A stretch of DNA of 22,779 nt from an uncultured Bacilli bacterium (GCA_947624845.1 CANQMB010000006.1:1-22779), one strand, 5' to 3'. Shown: positions 7,372 through 15,416, counted from the first letter of the stretch. Notes: generated from the sequence alone by a model not told the origin. Made by a program: numbers and translations.

Positions 7372-8170
7372 ATCCTAAAGCAAGATCTAAAATCATCATA
7401 ATAGAAAATCCAATTAAAGTAAATAAGGCCATTAAGTCCTTCTTTTTATTTGTTTGACTCTCAGGAATTAATTCTTCCACTACGACATAAATCATCGCTC
7501 CTGCTGCAAACGCTAATAAATAGGGGAGTAAAGTTTGAACTTTTAATACTAAAATCGCCCCTAAAACTGCAGCGATGGGTTCCACAATCCCGCTTAATTG
7601 TCCATAAAAGAAGGAAGCTCTTCTAGAAAATCCTTCTCGGCGAAGGGGAAGACTCACGGCACTACCTTCTGGAAAGTTTTGAAGACCAATGCCCAAAGCG
7701 AGGGTTAATGCCGAAAGAAGGGTAGCACCTTCGATATGATAAAAAATAGAACCAAAGGCAACACCAATCACTAATCCTTCTGGAATATTATGAAGAGTGA
7801 TAGAAAAAATGAGCATGAAACATCGTTTTAGATTTGCTTTTTTCTCCTGCTTTCTTTTTTTCTCTAAAAATGAATATATTTTATCTCCACTATAGAGTAA
7901 TAGTCCACCTCCAAAAAAACCAATGAAGACCGTAATCCAAGGGGTTAGATTTAAACTACTGGCCATTTCAATCGCCGGACTTAATAGGGAGAAAAAAGAA
8001 GCCGCAATCATGACACCGGCCGAAAATCCAAGTAAGGCATCCATAATTTGCTTTTTAATATTTTTAAAGAAGAAGACAACCGATGCGCCTAAGGCTGTAA
8101 CACCCCACGTAAAAATGGAAGCTATCAAAGCTTGATAAACAGGAGATTGTTGTATAAAAAAATCTATCAA
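7370..8170 (-). CDS. ZIP family divalent metal transporter (GufA/ZupT-like)
   Basis: This is a predicted inner-membrane importer of zinc or related divalent cations with about eight membrane segments. The two metal-site motifs are HNIPEGL (residues 127-133) and QNFPEG (164-169); a third acidic motif, EELIPES, lies near the C-terminus. A longer frame runs up to an ATG at 8251, but its extra residues are hydrophilic and unlike the family. I choose TTG at 8170 because AGAGAGGA (8183-8176) sits five bases upstream, giving a 266-aa protein that begins just before the first membrane helix. It is divergent from the exported protein at 8297, sharing a palindromic intergenic region. Confidence 0.85.
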   Translation of the reverse strand: MIDFFIQQSPVYQALIASIFTWGVTALGASVVFFFKNIKKQIMDALLGFSAGVMIAASFFSLLSPAIEMASSLNLTPWITVFIGFFGGGLLLYSGDKIYSFLEKKRKQEKKANLKRCFMLIFSITLHNIPEGLVIGVAFGSIFYHIEGATLLSALTLALGIGLQNFPEGSAVSLPLRREGFSRRASFFYGQLSGIVEPIAAVLGAILVLKVQTLLPYLLAFAAGAMIYVVVEELIPESQTNKKKDLMALFTLIGFSIMMILDLALG

Positions 8171-8240
8171 AAAAATCCTCTCTCTTTCTCTTTTTAATCT
8201 ATGAGAAAGCCCTAATTTTGTATAGGCAAATTCCCCTCTT

Positions 8241-8263
8241 ATAATTGACAAAATCTCAATTAT
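8241..8263. promoter_or_regulatory. Perfect palindrome, candidate operator
   Basis: ATAATTGA (8241-8248) and TCAATTAT (8256-8263) form an 8-bp perfect inverted repeat with a 7-base centre. It covers the -35 box of the rightward promoter and lies upstream of the leftward ZIP gene, so one regulator bound here could control both. It does not clearly match the Fur, Zur or MntR boxes that I know. Confidence 0.5.
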
Positions 8264-8273
8264 CAGGTATCCT
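8245..8273 (+). promoter_or_regulatory. Promoter of the exported protein gene
   Basis: There is a perfect -35 TTGACA (8245-8250), a 17-bp spacer and a -10 of TATCCT (8268-8273). An AGGAG ribosome-binding site follows at 8283-8287. Confidence 0.65.
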
Positions 8274-8296
8274 AATTATGATAGGAGAATAGGAAA

Positions 8297-9778
8297 ATGA
8301 AAAAGAAATTATATATTGTAATTGCAGTAATTGCCTTAATATTTATATTGGTGGGGGTAGGATTTGTATTCTTTTATAAAGAGGAAGTGATGATCCCTAC
8401 AAAAATAAAAAATAAAGTCATGAGTCTAAATACAGAATATCAACAACAGGTAATATTAAAAGTAGAAGAAGCACTTTCAACAGGATATGTCGTAAATCCT
8501 GGAAAATCAGAAGTAGATACCTCTTTATTTTTAAAAGATGTAGAAGATTATGCTAGTTGCCAAGGAAAAGTTCAATTTGATAATACCAATGGAAATATTT
8601 CTTATACTCTTTCAACGAGTTGCAAAGATGGAGATGGAGACTTAGATATTGATTATCAAGTGGCGACGACAACTTTACCTCAATTTGAATATGCGAATGT
8701 ATTTAAAGTTAGTGATGGATACTTTCTTGTAGGAAATGTTGATGTTATGGAAAGTAAAGAAGAAAGTACAGGAAATGCTTTATTGATTAAGTTTGATAAT
8801 CAGCACAAAATCGTATTCACGAAAAAGCTTTCAGATATTGTAACAGATCAACAAAATGTAACTTCCTATATCAATATTGTAGGAATTCAAGAAGCGAAGG
8901 ATGGCTATTATGTAGTAGGAAATACTCAAAATGTACAAGGAGGAGATTTTGAAAACATTATAGCCGAACTAAAGTCTAAAAATAAAGATACGGCTGGTTT
9001 TGAATTTATTTTTAAGTATGATAAACAAGGAAATTTAGTTTCAGAAAATACAGTGGATTTAGCAAAGAGTAAAACATTCTCTAGTTCTATTATTGGAATG
9101 CAAGGAGATGATTTGTATCTTTCCGCTAATGGTATTATTATAAAATTTAATACTCAGAATCATAAATTCCAATATATAGATACGAAAAAGGATATGTATG
9201 AAGGAAATTATCTAAAAGATGGAAAAATTTACGGATATCGAAATATGTGTAATTATGAAGGAGAAGATTCCAATATAAAAGATGAAATGATATTTTTCGA
9301 TGTTCAGGGAAAAGAAATTTGGAAAAAAGAAAAAAAAGAAGAAACAAAAATGGAAAAAGATGGTTGCAGTAGTTATTTTAGTCGTTGGTATTCTTTAGGA
9401 GATCAAAATGCAATCGTCTATGATAACAATAAAAAGATTGATATTTATAGTGATTCTGGAAGACTTCAAAAAACATTAGATTTTTCAAATATGAGTAAGA
9501 AAAAAGATGGTTTCTCTATTGAAAATGTAGAAAAGTTCGGCAATTTAATTAAAGTGTTCTATAATGATGAGGAAAACTTTATCATCGATACTTTTGATTC
9601 TAATTATGAACATCTTCATCGTTATTCAAACTCTTTGTATGATCCAGTTAGTACGATTACCGAAGTGACAGATATTGAAGGGTTCCTTTCAACAGAAAAA
9701 CAATTTTCTAATTTTGAAATTGTAAAAAATAATCAACATGTTGCTTTCTTAAGAGTCAATTATCATTATGAAAGTTAA
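8297..9778 (+). CDS. Membrane-anchored exported protein of unknown function, propeller-like repeats
   Basis: This is a 493-aa protein with an N-terminal membrane anchor or signal (about residues 5-27, no lipobox cysteine) and a large extracytoplasmic part. I do not recognise a named family. From about residue 130 onward there are recurring short units of the form 'Gly-x-hydrophobic strand ... Asp-x-x-Gly-x-hydrophobic', such as KVSDGYFLVGN, EAKDGYYVVGN, KYDKQGNLVSE and DSGRLQKTLDF. These suggest a beta-propeller-type fold. Several cysteines (CQGK, SCKDG, NMCNY, DGCSS) could form disulfides. It is monocistronic: own promoter, own terminator. It is divergent from the ZIP transporter; a link to metal homeostasis is only suggested by the shared palindrome. 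Confidence 0.75.
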   Translation: MKKKLYIVIAVIALIFILVGVGFVFFYKEEVMIPTKIKNKVMSLNTEYQQQVILKVEEALSTGYVVNPGKSEVDTSLFLKDVEDYASCQGKVQFDNTNGNISYTLSTSCKDGDGDLDIDYQVATTTLPQFEYANVFKVSDGYFLVGNVDVMESKEESTGNALLIKFDNQHKIVFTKKLSDIVTDQQNVTSYINIVGIQEAKDGYYVVGNTQNVQGGDFENIIAELKSKNKDTAGFEFIFKYDKQGNLVSENTVDLAKSKTFSSSIIGMQGDDLYLSANGIIIKFNTQNHKFQYIDTKKDMYEGNYLKDGKIYGYRNMCNYEGEDSNIKDEMIFFDVQGKEIWKKEKKEETKMEKDGCSSYFSRWYSLGDQNAIVYDNNKKIDIYSDSGRLQKTLDFSNMSKKKDGFSIENVEKFGNLIKVFYNDEENFIIDTFDSNYEHLHRYSNSLYDPVSTITEVTDIEGFLSTEKQFSNFEIVKNNQHVAFLRVNYHYES

Positions 9779-9807
9779 AAGGAACGACTTTTCGTTCCTT
9801 TCTTTTT
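9778..9807 (+). terminator. Rho-independent terminator
   Basis: A perfect 10-bp stem, AAAGGAACGA (9778-9787) with TCGTTCCTTT (9792-9801), has a CTTT loop and is followed by CTTTTT. It starts on the last base of the stop codon and may also serve the convergent regulator gene. Confidence 0.9.
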
Positions 9808-9844
9808 ATAAAAAAATAAGTGTATGAAGTTGATCGAATTCACT

Positions 9845-10036
9845 TTATTTTTCTTTCTTTTTCTTTGTTTTTGTTTCCATATGATCTAAAGCATATTCAC
9901 AAGCTTGAATGACAAATTTTGAGAATGAAATATTTTCACCGACAATTTGCTCTTCAATCTTGTTAATTAAGGGAATTGGAAACCGAATTGTCTTGTTTTC
10001 TGTTTCAATTTTATTATTTCTAATTTGAAATGCCAC
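9845..10036 (-). CDS. Small ribbon-helix-helix (Arc/CopG-type) DNA-binding protein
   Basis: This is a 63-aa protein. The segment NKTIRFPIPLINKIEEQIVGENISFSKFVIQACEYAL has the ribbon-helix-helix pattern: a short beta strand (TIRFPI), helix A (PLINKIEEQI), a turn, then helix B starting ISFSKFV. Such proteins dimerise and usually bind paired operator repeats, often repressing themselves. The start is GTG, supported by GGAGG (10048-10044) seven bases upstream. It has a lysine-rich tail. No toxin partner lies next to it on the same strand, so a simple regulator is more likely than an antitoxin. It is divergent from the polysaccharide operon and next to repeat elements that could be its operators. 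Confidence 0.75.
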   Translation of the reverse strand: MAFQIRNNKIETENKTIRFPIPLINKIEEQIVGENISFSKFVIQACEYALDHMETKTKKKKEK

Positions 10037-10049
10037 GTTATTACCTCCA

Positions 10050-10073
10050 ATATTATCGTATTACAAATAATAT
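10050..10073. promoter_or_regulatory. Inverted repeat just upstream of the RHH gene
   Basis: ATATTAT (10050-10056) and ATAATAT (10067-10073) form a 7-bp inverted repeat with a 10-base centre, next to the Shine-Dalgarno site of the leftward RHH gene. Being purely AT, it may be chance, but the position suits an autoregulatory operator. Confidence 0.35.
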
Positions 10074-10080
10074 GTGAAGT

Positions 10081-10104
10081 ATGCATTGCAAAATGCATTG
10101 CAAA
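10081..10104. repeat. Two tandem copies of a 12-bp unit, candidate RHH operator
   Basis: ATGCATTGCAAA occurs twice head to tail (10081-10092 and 10093-10104). Each unit contains TGCATTGCA, a near-palindrome of TGCA half-sites. The repeats lie about 45 bp upstream of the RHH start, a common arrangement for RHH proteins, which bind successive turns of DNA. Confidence 0.55.
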
Positions 10105-10211
10105 ATCAGACAAAATTTGCTATGATGAAGTAGAAAAAAACAAAAAGTAAACAAAACAGAAGAAAAACTTAGATAAAAGTGGTTTTTCTGATTGGAAATT
10201 TGAATTTTTAG

Positions 10212-10240
10212 TGTACTTTTTCGACAGAATCATGTATAAT
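10212..10240 (+). promoter_or_regulatory. Likely promoter of the polysaccharide operon
   Basis: A perfect TATAAT (10235-10240) lies 111 bases before the first polysaccharide gene. The -35 at 17-bp spacing is weak (TGTACT), which may mean that activation or a regulator is needed. Upstream (10161-10189) AGAAAAAC and GTTTTTCT can form a hairpin of unknown role. Confidence 0.5.
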
Positions 10241-10303
10241 TAAGTAGTCACTAATAATATTTATAAACTGAAAATTGAAGTAAAAAATTGATGCAGTACT
10301 TTT

Positions 10304-10345
10304 CATCTCATGAGAATTGCATGCAATTTTTTATGAGATGGAGGG
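10304..10345 (+). promoter_or_regulatory. Nested hairpin leader overlapping the ribosome-binding site of the first polysaccharide gene
   Basis: CATCTCAT (10304-10311) pairs perfectly with ATGAGATG (10333-10340). Between them lies a perfect 14-base palindrome, AATTGCATGCAATT (10315-10328). The outer stem ends on the first G of the GGAGGG ribosome-binding site (10340-10345), so folding could limit initiation. The inner palindrome shares TTGCA half-sites with the tandem repeat at 10081-10104 and could instead be a DNA operator. Confidence 0.5.
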
Positions 10346-10350
10346 TTATG

Positions 10351-11007
10351 ATGAACGATGAAGCAGTCTCTGTAGGAACGACCATTTCCGAAAAGAGTTT
10401 TTATTTAGTATTCAAAAGAGTTTTTGATTTATTCATCTCTTTTGTGTTTTTCATTTTTTTCATACCGATATTTTGTATCGTCGGTCTATTAATCAAAATA
10501 GATTCCAAAGGGCCTGTATTTTATAAACATAAAAGAATTGGTAAAAATGGAAAAACAATTTATTTATATAAATTTAGAAGTATGTATAAAGATGCAGATA
10601 AAAAATTAGATGAGTTATTACAAGATCCAAAATTAAAAAAAGAGTGGGAAGAAAACTATAAATTAAATCATGATCCTAGAATTACTAGAGTAGGGAAAAT
10701 ATTGAGAATTACTTCTATTGATGAATTACCACAAATTATCAATATTTTAAAAGGGGATATGAGTTTAATCGGACCTAGGCCTCTAGTAGAAGGTGAAATT
10801 GAGAAATACGGAGAGAACAAGGAAAAATTTTTAAGTGTAACGCCAGGAGTCACTGGTTGGTGGGCTTGTAATGGAAGAAGTTGTAGAACCTATGAAGATA
10901 GAATTCGCTTAGAACTTTACTATGTTGATCATATGAGTTTATGGCTAGACATAAAAATTATGTTTAAAACGGTCATCGCTGTTATTAAAGGTCATGGAGC
11001 GAAATAG
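10351..11007 (+). CDS. Polyprenyl-phosphate glycosyl-1-phosphate transferase (priming sugar transferase)
   Basis: This membrane-associated enzyme starts repeat-unit assembly by moving a sugar-1-phosphate from a nucleotide sugar to undecaprenyl phosphate. Features of the bacterial sugar transferase family: a basic N-terminus leading into a hydrophobic re-entrant helix (FKRVFDLFISFVFF onward), YKFRSM, the catalytic Asp-Glu pair in IDELPQ (D124/E125 from the chosen start), GDMSLIGPRP, and VTPGVTGWW. The 218-aa length fits the short catalytic-core type without extra membrane helices. The frame is open upstream to a TTG at 10288, but the GGAGGG site at 10340-10345 supports ATG 10351 (or 10348). 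It is the first gene of the cluster. The sugar cannot be read from the sequence. Confidence 0.9.
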   Translation: MNDEAVSVGTTISEKSFYLVFKRVFDLFISFVFFIFFIPIFCIVGLLIKIDSKGPVFYKHKRIGKNGKTIYLYKFRSMYKDADKKLDELLQDPKLKKEWEENYKLNHDPRITRVGKILRITSIDELPQIINILKGDMSLIGPRPLVEGEIEKYGENKEKFLSVTPGVTGWWACNGRSCRTYEDRIRLELYYVDHMSLWLDIKIMFKTVIAVIKGHGAK

Positions 11008-11022
11008 AAGTAGGAGAATGGT

Positions 11023-11802
11023 ATGGAAAAAGATATAACTATTATCGTTGCAACTCATAAAAAATATACGATGCCAGAGGATGCAATGTATTTACCTCTT
11101 CATGTAGGTAAAATGGGAAAACCAAGTATAGGATATCAAGGGGATGATACAGGAAAAAATATTTCTGCAAAGAATCCCTATTTTTGTGAATTGACGGGAC
11201 TTTATTGGGCTTGGAAAAATATAAAATCTGACTATATAGGATTAGTTCATTATCGCAGATACTTTAGATCTAAAACGAAAGGAAAAGATAAATTCTCTTC
11301 GGTTTTAAAAAAGCAAGAAGTAGAATCTTTGCTAAAAGATGTAGATATTCTTGTTCCAAAGAAGAGAAAATATTATATTGAAACCATAGAGAGTCATTAT
11401 CGACATACGATGCATGAAGAAACTTTAGATGAGACGATAAAAATAATTGAGAAAAAATATCCAGCCTATGTACCTAGTTTAAAGAAAGTAATGAACAGAA
11501 GATCGATGCATGCTTTCAATATGTTCATTATGAAAAGAGAGTATCTTGAGGAGTATTGCACTTGGCTATTTGATATTTTATTTGAACTAGAAAAGAAAAT
11601 GAAAGGGAAAAAGTACGATCCTTTCCATTCTAGATTTTATGGAAGAATTAGTGAAAGACTACTGGATGTTTGGCTAGATTATAAAGGTTATCAATACAGG
11701 GAAATTCCATTTATGTATATGGAAAAAATAAATTGGATTCAAAAGGGAACTAAATTTTTAAAAGCGAAATTTTTAGGTGAAAAATATGAGCAGAGTTTCT
11801 AA
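11023..11802 (+). CDS. DUF4422 glycosyltransferase-like protein
   Basis: This 259-aa cytosolic protein of the DUF4422 family occurs in capsule and O-antigen clusters; some members are galactofuranosyl or related transferases. Recognisable parts are ITIIVATHKKYTMP at the N-terminus, ELTGLYWAWKN (56-66) followed by YIGLVHYRRYF (71-81), and AFNMFIMKREYLEEY in the C-terminal half. Most likely it adds the second or a later sugar to the lipid-linked unit. It overlaps the next gene by 17 bases. Confidence 0.8.
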   Translation: MEKDITIIVATHKKYTMPEDAMYLPLHVGKMGKPSIGYQGDDTGKNISAKNPYFCELTGLYWAWKNIKSDYIGLVHYRRYFRSKTKGKDKFSSVLKKQEVESLLKDVDILVPKKRKYYIETIESHYRHTMHEETLDETIKIIEKKYPAYVPSLKKVMNRRSMHAFNMFIMKREYLEEYCTWLFDILFELEKKMKGKKYDPFHSRFYGRISERLLDVWLDYKGYQYREIPFMYMEKINWIQKGTKFLKAKFLGEKYEQSF

Positions 11803-12904
11803 GAAAATAAAAATATTATATATAAATCCGGGATTAAATTATTGCGGTGGAGTAGAAAGCTACTCAATGAACTACTTTAGAAAAATCGATAAGAAAAAAT
11901 TCCAAATTGATTTTGCTACTCATGATTTGGACAAGCTAAACTACAAAGATGAAATAGAACAAAGTGGAGGGAAGGTATTTGTTTTTCCACCATTCAAAAT
12001 AAAAAACTATTTTAAAAATTTAAAAATAATTAAAGAATTTTTTAGGACACATCCAGATTATGATATTGTTCATTGCAATATGCCAAATGCTTCTCCATTT
12101 TATTTTTACTATGCGAAAAAAAATGGAATTCCAATACGAATTTTGCATAATCACCAAGTCGAATATGCTGCGAAATTGTCACACAGTCTTCGAAATATTC
12201 CGTTGATTTATTTCGGTAAAAAACTAGCCACTCATTTCTTTGCGTGTTCTCATTTAGCTGGAAAGTTCCTATTCAAGGATCAACCTTATTATTTAGTTAG
12301 CAACGCTGTTGATATAAAAAAATTTCAATATAACGAAAAAACAAGAGAAAAAATTAGAAAAAAAGAAAATTATCGGAAAGAAGATATTGTCCTTGCCCAT
12401 ATTGGAAGATTTAGTAAAGAAAAGAATCAACTTTTTTTACTTGATATGATAAAAGAACTACAAAAAGAAAATAAAAATTATCGTTTACTTTTGATTGGTT
12501 CTGGTGAATACGAACGAGCGCTAAAAGAAAAAATTAGGGAAAATCATCTAGAAAAAGTAGTAAAAATGAAAAAACCGATTAACAATGTCCATGAATATTT
12601 ACAGGCAATCGATTTACTGTTACTCCCTTCTTTATTTGAAGGCTTGCCTGTCATTGGCGTAGAAGCTCAAGCAGCGGGAGTTCCTTTTGTTCTATCGGAT
12701 GTAGTTACGAAAGAAGTAAAAATTAATGATAATGTCTATTTTTTATCATTAAAAGAAGATGCTTCTTTTTGGGCAAAACAAATTATAAATATTCCTTTAA
12801 AAAGGGATCCTAAAAATAAAAAATTTTCCCAGAGTGATTTCAATATTGACAATTCAGTAACTAAATTGGAGGAACTATATATAAAATTAGTAAATAAGGA
12901 ATGA
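11786..12904 (+). CDS. GT4-family glycosyltransferase
   Basis: This is a GT-B fold, retaining glycosyltransferase of 372 aa that would extend the lipid-linked repeat unit in the cytosol. The N-terminal acceptor domain has the glycine-rich GGVESY motif (21-26). The C-terminal donor domain has HIGRFSKEKNQ (about 205-215), the strand LLLIGSGEYE and the EX7E motif in FEGLPVIGVEAQA (E285, E293). The frame opens at a GTG at 11777, but AGGTGA (11775-11780) five bases before ATG 11786 decides for the ATG. Translation is coupled to the DUF4422 gene by overlap. Donor and acceptor are unknown. Confidence 0.9.
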   Translation: MSRVSKKIKILYINPGLNYCGGVESYSMNYFRKIDKKKFQIDFATHDLDKLNYKDEIEQSGGKVFVFPPFKIKNYFKNLKIIKEFFRTHPDYDIVHCNMPNASPFYFYYAKKNGIPIRILHNHQVEYAAKLSHSLRNIPLIYFGKKLATHFFACSHLAGKFLFKDQPYYLVSNAVDIKKFQYNEKTREKIRKKENYRKEDIVLAHIGRFSKEKNQLFLLDMIKELQKENKNYRLLLIGSGEYERALKEKIRENHLEKVVKMKKPINNVHEYLQAIDLLLLPSLFEGLPVIGVEAQAAGVPFVLSDVVTKEVKINDNVYFLSLKEDASFWAKQIINIPLKRDPKNKKFSQSDFNIDNSVTKLEELYIKLVNKE

Positions 12905-12911
12905 TGTAGAA

Positions 12912-14066
12912 ATGAATAAATTAAAAAAGAGAGGAATGCAATTTATAATTTTTATTCAATATATTTTTGGCGCTTTCCTTTCTATTTTTTATCATAAAAA
13001 ATATCAAGATACTTGGCTGATCAGTGAACGAGGAGATGAAGCCAGAGACAGTGGTTTGGTATTTTATAAATATTTAAAAAAACAACATCGAGAATTAAAT
13101 ATAAAGTATGTAATATCAAAAGATTCCCTAGATTTAAAAAAAATCGATCCAGAGGATGTCATTTTCTATCGTAGTTTTCAACATATTATGTATTTTATTA
13201 ATTCTAAGTACTTGATTAGTACTCATATTATGGGATATTCTCCTGAGTTTGGTCTATTTTCCAAATTAGATCGAAAGAACTTCGTTTGGGTTCGGGGCAA
13301 GAGAATTTTTTTACAACATGGAATTATTTATAATTTTTTAAAAGATTTAAAAAACTTAAAACTAGATATGTTTGTCTGTTCTACTGAAGAAGAACAAAAG
13401 TATATTATAGAACAATTTGGCTATACCAAAGAACAAGTAAAATGTACAGGGCTCGCTCGTTATGATGAATTAAAAGGAGAAGCCGAAAATTTCATTCTTG
13501 TCTTTCCAACTTGGCGTGCTTCTTTGTATTATAATGATAAAAATCAGTTTCAAACTTCAGAATACTTTCAAAAATGGAATGAATTTCTACAATCAGAAGA
13601 ATTAGAGAAATTTTTAAAGAAAAATTCTACTCACTTATATTTTTATCCACATAAAGAAGCTCAAAAGTTTTGTTCTTGCTTTCACTCTGAATCTAAGGAA
13701 ATTGTGATTGCCAGTGAAAAAGAGTATGATTTACAACAACTACTAAGAAAATGCAAAGCCTATATTACGGATTACTCTTCCTCTTCTTTTGATATTGCTT
13801 ATCTGAGAAGGCCTATTCTTTATTATCAATTTGACTATCATGATTTTTACCATGATCACTATGAAGAGGGATACTTAAATTTATTTGAAAATGGGTTAGG
13901 AAAAGCAGCTGAGAATTTAGAAGATTTAATGAACGAATTAAATAAAATTGGTGAAAATGATTTTAAAATAGAAAAGAAATATGAAAAAAGGATTGAAAAG
14001 TTTTTTAAATATCATGATCATAAACAATGTGAAAGAATATATAACGAAATTATAAAGTTAAAATAA
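12912..14066 (+). CDS. CDP-glycerol:glycerophosphotransferase family protein (TagB/TagF-like)
   Basis: This is a 384-aa member of the family that transfers glycerol-phosphate (or ribitol-phosphate) from a CDP-polyol in teichoic-acid synthesis. Family marks are WLISERGDEARDSGLVFYKYL (35-55), FLQHG (133-137, with the catalytic-type histidine H136), the FPTWR strand (198-202), FYPH (244-247) and TDYSSSSFD (286-294). A short hydrophobic stretch near the N-terminus (about 11-26) would hold it at the membrane. In this cluster it probably decorates the repeat unit with a phospho-polyol instead of making a long teichoic chain. No CDP-glycerol synthase gene is in the window. Confidence 0.85.
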   Translation: MNKLKKRGMQFIIFIQYIFGAFLSIFYHKKYQDTWLISERGDEARDSGLVFYKYLKKQHRELNIKYVISKDSLDLKKIDPEDVIFYRSFQHIMYFINSKYLISTHIMGYSPEFGLFSKLDRKNFVWVRGKRIFLQHGIIYNFLKDLKNLKLDMFVCSTEEEQKYIIEQFGYTKEQVKCTGLARYDELKGEAENFILVFPTWRASLYYNDKNQFQTSEYFQKWNEFLQSEELEKFLKKNSTHLYFYPHKEAQKFCSCFHSESKEIVIASEKEYDLQQLLRKCKAYITDYSSSSFDIAYLRRPILYYQFDYHDFYHDHYEEGYLNLFENGLGKAAENLEDLMNELNKIGENDFKIEKKYEKRIEKFFKYHDHKQCERIYNEIIKLK

Positions 14067-14084
14067 GTAGAAAGAGGTGATAAT

Positions 14085-15416
14085 ATGATTACTAAGTTTC
14101 GAGAAAAAGTAATGAACAATAATTTTTGGAAAACATTGCTATCCAATGCTTTTTCTGCTTTTATTGGCGATAGTGGAGCTGCTGTGATTAATTTAGTAAT
14201 CATTATCATCTTAATTCACTTAATTGGGAATAATGGTTATGGAATTTTAGTTTTGGCTCAGTCTTACATGTCTATTATGGATGTGCTTTTAAATATTCAG
14301 TCTTGGAAAAGCGTCATTCAGTATGGTCAAAAAGCACTTGTCGAACAAAACGAAAAAGATTTTTATGGATATATAAAAATAGGCTCTATCCTAGATATTT
14401 CAACAGCCATCATTGGTGGTATTGTCAGTATTTTTATTGCGAGTGCCGTTGGAATGTTATTGGGATGGAGCAGTGAATTGGTTTTATGTGCTCAAATATT
14501 TTCAGTTACTATATTTTCTCATTTTGCTGGAACTCCTACGGCCATTTTACGAATCTTTAATAAATTTAGTTTAGTAGCGGTACAAAAAATTATTTCTGCG
14601 CTTTTAAAACTTTCTGTTTTGATAGCAGTTTGGCTTTTTAAAGATCAGGTCAGTGTCGTTCATGCCGTTATGATTTATAGTTTGGCTGATATTGTTGGCA
14701 ATTTACTTTTAGTTTATTTTGCAATTCATACTTTTCGAAAAAAATATCAGCTTAGAAAAATAGTAAAGGCTTCTATCCCACATGATTATAAAGAATTTAT
14801 TCATTATACATTATGGGGAACGGCCTCTGAGATTGTCGATCTTCCAATTGCCTATTTTGATGTGTTCATTGTTTCGTTTTTAAGTATTGAACTCGTAGCC
14901 GTATATAAAGTATTTCAACAGATTACCTCTATTTTAACGAAGGTAACTACACCAATATACCAGGCGATTATGCCCCAATTTTCAGAACTATCTGCAAAGG
15001 GGTTAAAAGAGCGTGGTTATGAAGTAGTCTTAAAAATTAGAAATGCCATATTGATCATCATGGGAGGGGTTTCCTTAGTGATTGGCCTATCTTCTTATCT
15101 TTGGTTGGGCATCATCTATGGAGATATCTATGCTTCCTATTGGTATGTATTATTAATCTTTTTATTAACTCAGACGATATTACTTTCCTATACGACAATT
15201 CATCCTTATTTTCTGTCGTTAGGAAAAACAAAACAATCTGCACTCTACGTTCTAATTGCCAATGTAATCTATATGGTAATTGCAATTGGAACGATTCAAT
15301 TTGGTGGACTGATCGCTTTAGTTATTTGTAATTTTATTCAAGGAGCGATTGTAGTATTGCTAAAAGTTCATGATATCAAAAAAGTATTAGAAATGAAAGA
15401 AAGGAGAAGCGTATGA
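14085..15416 (+). CDS. wzx: Wzx-type polysaccharide flippase
   Basis: This is a 443-aa integral membrane protein of the polysaccharide-exporter (MOP) superfamily with about 12-14 hydrophobic helices. The N-terminal block has the basic start followed by LLSNAFSAFIGDSGAAVINLV and GNNGYGILVLAQSYMSI. A second, similar half has YKVFQQITSILTKVTTPIYQAIMPQFSEL. It would flip the undecaprenyl-linked repeat unit to the outer face. It overlaps the polymerase gene by the four bases ATGA (15413-15416), so the two are translationally coupled; this also shows TGA is used as a stop. Confidence 0.85.
   Translation: MITKFREKVMNNNFWKTLLSNAFSAFIGDSGAAVINLVIIIILIHLIGNNGYGILVLAQSYMSIMDVLLNIQSWKSVIQYGQKALVEQNEKDFYGYIKIGSILDISTAIIGGIVSIFIASAVGMLLGWSSELVLCAQIFSVTIFSHFAGTPTAILRIFNKFSLVAVQKIISALLKLSVLIAVWLFKDQVSVVHAVMIYSLADIVGNLLLVYFAIHTFRKKYQLRKIVKASIPHDYKEFIHYTLWGTASEIVDLPIAYFDVFIVSFLSIELVAVYKVFQQITSILTKVTTPIYQAIMPQFSELSAKGLKERGYEVVLKIRNAILIIMGGVSLVIGLSSYLWLGIIYGDIYASYWYVLLIFLLTQTILLSYTTIHPYFLSLGKTKQSALYVLIANVIYMVIAIGTIQFGGLIALVICNFIQGAIVVLLKVHDIKKVLEMKERRSV

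Noticed and set aside
8171..8251. Upstream extension of the ZIP transporter to an ATG at 8251
   Set aside because: The extra 27 residues are charged and unlike the family, no good ribosome-binding site precedes that ATG, and AGAGAGGA sits five bases before the TTG at 8170.
9147..9347. Minus-strand open frame inside the exported-protein gene
   Set aside because: Phe/Leu-rich translation of an A-rich sense strand; a shadow of the real gene.
9845..10036. Antitoxin of a toxin-antitoxin pair
   Set aside because: No adjacent same-strand small gene resembling a toxin is present; convergent and divergent neighbours have unrelated functions.
10161..10189. Terminator for a transcript upstream of the polysaccharide operon (AGAAAAAC/GTTTTTCT hairpin)
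   Set aside because: There is no T run after the stem and no gene to terminate in that direction.
10288..10350. TTG-initiated 21-codon extension of the priming sugar transferase
   Set aside because: It runs through a strong nested hairpin, lacks a ribosome-binding site, and GGAGGG is placed for ATG 10348/10351.
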